DNA of 48,961 nucleotides from Pirellulales bacterium (GTDB lineage Bacteria; Planctomycetota; Planctomycetia; Pirellulales; S012-138), in the NCBI GenBank assembly GCA_028066245.1, contig JALCBR010000026.1, positions 1 to 48,961 on the forward strand, given 5' to 3'. Shown here piece by piece: positions 44,034-48,961 of this stretch (its first letter is position 1; each line of letters opens with the position of its first letter). The position numbers were made by a program, and so were the translations under genes. The notes beneath the pieces are model-generated. The model was not told the DNA's origin. It saw only the letters and a list, made by a program, of their open reading frames with translations, and did not search any database.

Positions 44034-44660
44034 TCAAGCTGTCAGCGACACCGGGAGAAACAACATCGTCAAAAAATCCGTCAGTGCAAAAAGCATCACG
44101 CCAGCGTTGGCAATGCCCAGCTTGCCTTGAGGCATACGTTGATCTCGATGAAGCTCATCGGAAGAGTGCTGGCGCCTCTTGCACACGGCTCGCGTGTGAG
44201 ATGAACGCAGAAAGCCAATCTGGGCTATACACATTGGGACTGCCAGGAGCGCAATGGCCACTCCATAAGGCTTAGAGCCGACAAAGATCGCCATGCACAC
44301 GATTGCGACACTCAAACTGATCTGCACGCAGCACAAGATGATGGCCTGAACTCGTCCAAAGCTAAAACAACTGCGGAGGTCCCAGCCGGTGATCATGTTG
44401 CCGATGCCATACGCGATAAAGGGAAGGCACAACAGCAGCGAATGAGTTGGCGGGAGACTACAAAACGCGATCGAAATCATGAGCCCAGTGATGATCCGCA
44501 CCGTTCCCAAGATCGATAGTGCGGACCGACGGAATTCCCCACTCCGCCAAACGTCTCGCCAACTCATCGGCTCTTTGAGCGTCGTTGCAGCCAGTGGCGA
44601 CGCGTACGGATTGTTGTCTTGCTGACTGTGACTTGCGGGATGGCCACTGGCGGGATCCAC
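44034..44660 (-). CDS. Hypothetical multi-pass membrane protein with NPYASP leader
   Basis: Encodes 208 residues if it starts at GTG 44660, two bases after the rhaB stop region; ATG 44567 is an alternative but would drop the NPYASPLAATTL motif. NPYxSP-type leaders followed by membrane spans are common in planctomycete hypothetical proteins. Four or five hydrophobic spans are visible: ~55-75, 78-92, 105-128, 132-150 and near the C terminus (ANAGVMLFALTDFLTMLFLP). A central His/Arg-rich loop (RRQHSSDELHRDQR) lies between the last two. No motif indicates transport or catalysis. It probably shares a transcript with rhaB. Function unknown. Confidence 0.7.
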   Translation of the reverse strand: MDPASGHPASHSQQDNNPYASPLAATTLKEPMSWRDVWRSGEFRRSALSILGTVRIITGLMISIAFCSLPPTHSLLLCLPFIAYGIGNMITGWDLRSCFSFGRVQAIILCCVQISLSVAIVCMAIFVGSKPYGVAIALLAVPMCIAQIGFLRSSHTRAVCKRRQHSSDELHRDQRMPQGKLGIANAGVMLFALTDFLTMLFLPVSLTA

Positions 44661-44664
44661 GGGC

Positions 44665-46182
44665 TCACACTCCTATCGGTTCCGGCGAGAGTTGCACGAA
44701 CCGCTCAAACGCCTGATCCCAAGCCGCTTTCGCATCCGTCCGCGGTGTGAATTCACGGATGTCGTAGGAATCCCGCACAATCGCCCTGGCTTGTGAGAGA
44801 TCGGCCACGGCGCCGGTGGCGATGGCTTGCACCAGCGCGTTTCCCAATGCCGTGGCTTCCGTTGGCCCTGCGAGCACCCGTCGCCCGCAGGCGTCGGCGG
44901 TTGCCTGATTGAGAGGAGCGTTGTGCGCGCCCCCACCCACGATATGGATCGTAGCGATCTCCCTGCCAATCAATTGCTCCAACCAGCCGAGCACTTGGCG
45001 GTATTTGAGCGCCAAGCTTTCCAAAGCACAGCGGACAACGGCGGCATGATTCGCCGGCTCGGGCTGGCCAGATTCCACGCAAGCTGCCGTGATTTCCGCC
45101 GGCATGTTCCGCGGCGATGCGAACCGAGGACTATCCGGATTGACCAATGACTGTAACGGCGGTGCCGAGGCGGCCATCTCGCACAGCGTTTCCCATTCAT
45201 AGTGGTGACCGTCTCTCACCCAAACACGGCGGCATTCCTGCAACAGCCATAAACCAGCGATGTTCTTGAGCACGCGCCATGTGCCGCACACGCCTCCTTC
45301 GTTGGTGAAATTTAACCGCAGGCAATCATCACTGATGACTGGTGTGCGACTTTCGACGCCCATCAAGCTCCAAGTGCCAGAACTCAAGTAGCACCAGTTG
45401 GGTTGCTCGCTGTCATCCGTTTCCGCCGGCACGGCGACCACGGCACTGGCCGTATCATGCGTCCCGGGAGCGATCACACGGACGGAACTTCCCAGACCAG
45501 TTTGTTCCTGAACTTGTCTGGTCATCGGGCCAATGTCCGTGCTGGGCTCGATCACATCTCCCAGCATGGACGAGTTGATACCAAGTTCTGCCAACAGCTC
45601 TGTCGCCCAAGTGCGCTGTTGCGGATTGAAAAACTGCGTGGTTGTGGCGTTGGTAAATTCATTGGTGGCGACGCCCGTCATCAACCAATGGAACAAATCC
45701 GGGATCATGAGAAAGCGACTCGCCGCCGAAAGAGCCGTGTTGCCGGCGCGGTGCATGCCGACAATTTGATACAGCGTGTTGATCGGCATGAACTGCAAAC
45801 CCGTTTGCTGAAAGATTGACCGACGGGAGATTGCCTCCAGGACAGCCTCCATCACCCCGCTCGTGTGCGGATCACGATAGTGAAACGGGTTGGCGAGCAA
45901 CCGCCCGTCCGCGCCTAGCAGGCAGAAATCGACCCCCCAAGCATCAACGCCGACGGAGGTGATTTCGTGCTGACCGGCTTGCCCTGCGGCGGCGCGCATC
46001 CCTGATTGGATCTCACTCCACAAAGCGAGCACGTCCCAATACATATGCCCGGCGGCGTGGACGGGCCCGTTGACGAAGCGATGGGCTTCTTTGAGTGAGA
46101 TTCGGCCGCCGTCAAACGCAGCGGTCATCACTCGACCACTGGAAGCTCCCAAGTCAACGGCAAGAAAAGTCTGAGCAGTCAC
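44665..46182 (-). CDS. rhaB: Rhamnulokinase (FGGY carbohydrate kinase)
   Basis: Encodes 505 residues from GTG 46182; no ATG is in frame before the conserved LAVDLGASSGRVM phosphate loop. RhaB phosphorylates L-rhamnulose to rhamnulose-1-phosphate in L-rhamnose use. Supporting blocks are VDAWGVDFCLLGADG, HYRDPHTSGVMEAVLE and IPDLFHWLMTGVATNEFTNA. The catalytic Asp lies in APGTHDTASAVVAVPA, and C-terminal FGGY blocks include HIVGGGAHNAPLNQ and GPTEATALGNALVQ. The isomerase (RhaA) and aldolase (RhaD) genes are not in the window, so a full rhamnose operon is not shown. Two hypothetical genes follow on the same strand, the first ~4 bp away. The upstream 240 bp should hold the promoter. Confidence 0.92.
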   Translation of the reverse strand: MTAQTFLAVDLGASSGRVMTAAFDGGRISLKEAHRFVNGPVHAAGHMYWDVLALWSEIQSGMRAAAGQAGQHEITSVGVDAWGVDFCLLGADGRLLANPFHYRDPHTSGVMEAVLEAISRRSIFQQTGLQFMPINTLYQIVGMHRAGNTALSAASRFLMIPDLFHWLMTGVATNEFTNATTTQFFNPQQRTWATELLAELGINSSMLGDVIEPSTDIGPMTRQVQEQTGLGSSVRVIAPGTHDTASAVVAVPAETDDSEQPNWCYLSSGTWSLMGVESRTPVISDDCLRLNFTNEGGVCGTWRVLKNIAGLWLLQECRRVWVRDGHHYEWETLCEMAASAPPLQSLVNPDSPRFASPRNMPAEITAACVESGQPEPANHAAVVRCALESLALKYRQVLGWLEQLIGREIATIHIVGGGAHNAPLNQATADACGRRVLAGPTEATALGNALVQAIATGAVADLSQARAIVRDSYDIREFTPRTDAKAAWDQAFERFVQLSPEPIGV

Positions 46183-46316
46183 GGCGAATATTGCCCAAGA
46201 ATCGGTGCGAAAGCTTTGCGACGTTGACCATTCAGCATCGCGGGATCAACGGCGGCATGCAACCGACTTGCGTTTGAGACGGAAAACAAGAGCGCAGCAA
46301 GTCACGACAAATAGAG

Positions 46317-46349
46317 ACAGGCCCCGCGCGGAAGCCGCGCAGGGCCTGT
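46317..46349 (-). terminator. Long GC-rich hairpin downstream of the thioredoxin-fold gene
   Basis: Arms acaggccccgcgcgg and ccgcgcagggcctgt pair over 15 bp with one G-T, around a 3-nt loop (aag). It lies ~75 bp after the stop of the 46424 gene and between it and the rhaB start. No clean T-run follows on the minus strand (ctctattt), so termination is likely but not classical. Confidence 0.6.
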
Positions 46350-46423
46350 TGATAATTCCCTGTCACTGATCGTACCGCTGGGGGATCTGAAGAGCGACAG
46401 ACCCAACGGCAACTAGGTTCGCT

Positions 46424-48322
46424 CTATTGCTTGATCAGCTTCTTGATCTCGGTTTCCAGCTCCGAGATGTGAATGCTGCGGTTGACTACGCGGCCCTTGT
46501 CATCAATCAGCAGCATCGTGGGCAGCGTGAGTACGCCCAACTCGTTGGCCATGCGACCGTCCAGGCTGCCGGGTTCGTAGATTTGCGGCCAAGAGACTCG
46601 GTTCTCCGTGAGGAACCTTTGCGCTTCAGACTTCTGGTAGTCCAAGCTGATGCCCACTGGCGTGAAGCCGCTGCGTCCATATTTTGCGAACAAGTCTTTG
46701 ATGATCCGCATGTCATTGACGCACGGCTCACACCACGTTGCCCAGTAGTGCAGCACAATCACGCGGCCACGCATCGTTGCCAGGTCAATTCGCTTGCCAT
46801 CAATGGATGTGCCGGCCAAGTTCAGCGGTTGTCCGACAGACTTGATGCGGCGAACGGCACCGGCGGCCTTTTTGGCAGCGGCCGTGTTGGGAAACTGCTT
46901 GGTGATCTTGCCGTACCATTCGGCCGATTTGTCTTCTTGCCCGGCGAATTCCTCCGCCATGGCGAGCTGCAACATCGCCTCGGCCGCGTCAGGGCTGCTG
47001 GGATAGTCGCCAATGAAGCTTTCCAGATCGGCTAGCCACTTGGTGTGAACTTTGGCAAAGTCCACGTTGTCACCGGCCAGGTTGAGCCCGTAGTCAGCCG
47101 AGAGCATGCGGAACTTCACATAGGCGGCCAAGTTTTTGTCGCTCTTGACTTCATCAAAGAGTGACTGCAAATCGGCAACGCCATCAGGATACTCGCCAGA
47201 TTGTGCCGCCGCGCTGACGGTATCGGCCAACTGCTGAAGCCATTGCCGCTTGTCCTCAGCCGTATCGGAAGCTTGTGACAGCTTCCTCAGCACGGCCGTG
47301 CGTTGTTTGTGCAGTTGGGACTTGGCGTTGGAAGTTGTGGCAGCGGCCGACTTGCGGTCCAACTCTTCCAATTGGCTCAGCAACTCTTGCAACTCTTCGC
47401 TGATTCCGCCGGCAATCGCAGTCGGTTGTTGGCTGGGCAGCACGCCGGATGCGCGAAAGAAGAAACCGCGCTCGCCGCTGGCGATCGCAGACTCGGTGTC
47501 AATCTGAGGAAGATCAATCAGCTTCCAACTATTTCCCACTTGAATGATCGTGCCAACGTTGATTTCGCTGGTCTGTCCATCGTTCTCCAGGATGGCGATC
47601 GTGTTTTCATATACGTTAAAGCCCTGAGCATTGCCGGACTCGGCCGTCAGGACCGTACCGGGCTGTGTAGCGCCAAGGTTGAGCCATTTCGTTTGCCGGG
47701 TGATCTTCTTTTGCGAACGAACCAGTTGAGGAAACGTGGACTTGGCCGCTTTGATTTGATCGCGCAGCTCTTTGGATTTCTCGGCATTCAGTCCCAGTTT
47801 GCCGATTTCACTTTCGGTCAGCAGCAGCAAACCAAATCGCGTGGCGTCCGCCTGTGCGATCGCGTCGACAAGTTCGCGGGAGACCTCCTGTGCGGAGATC
47901 GACTTCCAACGGTCAATCTTGCCGTCCTCGTTGGAGTCTTCTGCCCAGCGTGTTCCGGCTGTGTTCAGCCAGCGATGTTGATCCGCTTTGCTGTCGTAAT
48001 CACCATCAATGTCACGATAGACCTCGATGCCATTTTGGAAGTAGCTCCAAACGTCAACGACGTTATCGCCATTGGAATCGACGAATCGACGCAGAATCTG
48101 CCCGGAAGCATTGCGGACAACCCAGCCATTGTGGCCATCAAACTTCTCGGCTTTGATGGTGCACGATGCCTGTTCGGCTGCTTCCGGGGTGTCAATCTCC
48201 ACGCCGGACTTAACAGGCTTGAGTTTTAAAGCGTCCTTGGCGGAAGGGCTTTGCGCCAGAGCAGCGCCCGACAGCACACCTGCGGACAAGAAACCGGAAA
48301 GCAGATAGCGATGAATCCTCAT
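46424..48322 (-). CDS. Exported thioredoxin-fold protein (TlpA/ResA-like) with Asp-rich loops
   Basis: Encodes 632 residues from ATG 48322; longer in-frame upstream sequence looks non-coding. Signal peptide ~1-24 (LLSGFLSAGVLSGAALAQ). Three calcium-type loops follow at ~82-137: DSNGDNVVDVW, DIDGDYDSKAD and DSNEDGKIDRW, resembling EF-hand/dockerin repeats. A long helical region (~300-500; many Ala, Gln, Leu) includes TPR-like segments (FIGDYPSSPDAAEAMLQLAM, WYGKITKQFPNTAAAKKA). The C-terminal thioredoxin domain has WCEPC at 530-534 and cis-Pro601 (LTLPTML), fitting a periplasmic thiol reductase or isomerase. Family members support cytochrome c maturation or stress; no such genes are adjacent. 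Confidence 0.87.
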   Translation of the reverse strand: MRIHRYLLSGFLSAGVLSGAALAQSPSAKDALKLKPVKSGVEIDTPEAAEQASCTIKAEKFDGHNGWVVRNASGQILRRFVDSNGDNVVDVWSYFQNGIEVYRDIDGDYDSKADQHRWLNTAGTRWAEDSNEDGKIDRWKSISAQEVSRELVDAIAQADATRFGLLLLTESEIGKLGLNAEKSKELRDQIKAAKSTFPQLVRSQKKITRQTKWLNLGATQPGTVLTAESGNAQGFNVYENTIAILENDGQTSEINVGTIIQVGNSWKLIDLPQIDTESAIASGERGFFFRASGVLPSQQPTAIAGGISEELQELLSQLEELDRKSAAATTSNAKSQLHKQRTAVLRKLSQASDTAEDKRQWLQQLADTVSAAAQSGEYPDGVADLQSLFDEVKSDKNLAAYVKFRMLSADYGLNLAGDNVDFAKVHTKWLADLESFIGDYPSSPDAAEAMLQLAMAEEFAGQEDKSAEWYGKITKQFPNTAAAKKAAGAVRRIKSVGQPLNLAGTSIDGKRIDLATMRGRVIVLHYWATWCEPCVNDMRIIKDLFAKYGRSGFTPVGISLDYQKSEAQRFLTENRVSWPQIYEPGSLDGRMANELGVLTLPTMLLIDDKGRVVNRSIHISELETEIKKLIKQ

Positions 48323-48698
48323 CGTGGCGAACCTCAATTGGTCTTCAGGGAGTGGAAATGGCGTGACCTGCGGACGGCCTTCAATTGCCGGCGCAATATG
48401 TGGCGAAACGAGGAAGGGTTCCGGCAAGCAGCGTGCCGAAATCTGGTTGACCTTTCCGAATAGCGCGATCATTCGCCCTATCTGTACTTCGGTCCCGTCC
48501 AGCACAACTCATCAGTGGGAAGTCAGCCGATTGCCGACAGCGGTGCTGGCTTGCTGGCGCTGCCACTACGGGTTGCCAGCGTTGATTGAAAAGACTTGCC
48601 TTCTTTGGCAGCAGGCGACGATGAACTCAACAGGAGCAACATGATCCACAGTCGCTCTGCAGAGCAGCGGCGACTCATGCCAAACTTGATAAGAGCTC
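48323..48698. other. Divergent intergenic region
   Basis: A ~375-bp gap between the thioredoxin-fold gene (minus) and the partial gene at the right edge (plus). Open frames here (e.g. 48324-48644) have unlikely compositions. No promoter or hairpin is convincing. Confidence 0.4.
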
Positions 48699-48961
48699 AT
48701 GAACGTTTTGTACCTCATCCTCGCTTGTAGCTTGGGAAACAACGCCGCGCTTGTTGACGGTCATGTCGAGCCTGACGAAGAAATCGTTCGGCACTCCAGC
48801 GGGTTGTTTGCCGCGCCGCAGACGGTGGATGTTCCCGGTGAGGACTTAAGTGACGCCAGCATCTCAGCAGATCTTCAACCGGTCTCTGATACGATCACCG
48901 TCAAAGGAACGTCCGGCTGCGGCTGTGCGTATTGCCTCGGCAGTCACCATCACAGTTGGCC
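48699..48961 (+). CDS. Partial hypothetical protein at right edge
   Basis: Open from ATG 48699 to the window end (87 codons visible, C terminus missing). It starts MNVLYLILACSLGNNAALVD, a short hydrophobic leader that could be a weak signal peptide, then an acidic Ser/Ala-rich stretch. The last visible residues, GCGCAYCLGSHHHSW, combine closely spaced Cys and His, suggesting metal binding or disulfides. No family can be assigned from this fragment. Confidence 0.5.
   Translation, partial: MNVLYLILACSLGNNAALVDGHVEPDEEIVRHSSGLFAAPQTVDVPGEDLSDASISADLQPVSDTITVKGTSGCGCAYCLGSHHHSW

Noticed and set aside
47303-48229. 308-residue open frame on the plus strand
   Set aside because: It is fully antisense to the thioredoxin-fold gene, whose domains and signal peptide are clear. 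The antisense translation has no recognisable motif.
1-48961. tRNA, rRNA, CRISPR arrays, transposases, prophage genes
   Set aside because: I looked for T-loop and anticodon patterns, regular direct repeats with spacers, transposase motifs and phage genes, and found none. A tRNAscan or Rfam run would be more sensitive.

Overview
This is chromosomal DNA of a planctomycete (Planctomycetota, probably class Planctomycetia; order not resolvable from this window). The evidence is family content: a DUF1559 protein, a DUF1598 protein, a Minf_1886-type protein, an ECF sigma factor with a membrane anchor and outer domain, a sigma factor fused to a Ser/Thr kinase, membrane proteins starting with an RRFQFS-type anchor or an NPYASP-type leader, and many single secreted proteins. 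Genes lie on both strands in short runs. I see no rRNA, tRNA, CRISPR array, intact insertion sequence or prophage.

Layout. 1-1194: minus-strand DUF1559 protein cut by the left edge. 1.5-10.5 kb: a plus-strand run of ricT-like PSP1 protein, Minf_1886 protein, glutamate-cysteine-ligase-like enzyme, ComF phosphoribosyltransferase, DUF502 membrane protein, hemC, thyX and two small membrane proteins. 10.5-18 kb: DegT aminotransferase, methyltransferase, secreted papain-like protease, a phosphofructokinase of PPi type and an M1 metallopeptidase. 18-23.6 kb: signalling-rich stretch with a 7Fe ferredoxin, a sigma factor/protein kinase fusion, a single-HKD PLD nuclease, a membrane-tethered ECF sigma factor and a CHAD protein. 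24-33.3 kb: DUF1598 protein with a clear terminator, ABC-2 permease, an EF-hand lipoprotein, small membrane proteins, hisE, a secreted kelch protein, a Cys-rich secreted protein, a Tat-exported protein, and a 12-bp tandem repeat in a convergent gap. 33.5-43.1 kb: a very large S9 peptidase with an acidic insert, an M50 membrane protease, a SEC-C/TPR-like protein, and purB-pdxA overlapping by 4 bp. 43.2-48.3 kb: minus-strand rhaB with two hypothetical genes, and a secreted thioredoxin-fold protein with Asp-rich calcium-type loops. A partial plus-strand gene runs off the right edge.

The metabolic genes (hemC, thyX, hisE, purB, pdxA, PFP, rhaB) are scattered singly rather than in pathway operons, as is common in planctomycetes. 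The most unusual region is 18.0-23.6 kb, where two structurally atypical sigma factors lie within 3 kb of each other: one has its own predicted active kinase domain, the other a transmembrane segment and an extracytoplasmic beta-rich domain. Both suggest transcription controlled directly by signal input without a separate anti-sigma factor. This is inferred from domain architecture only.
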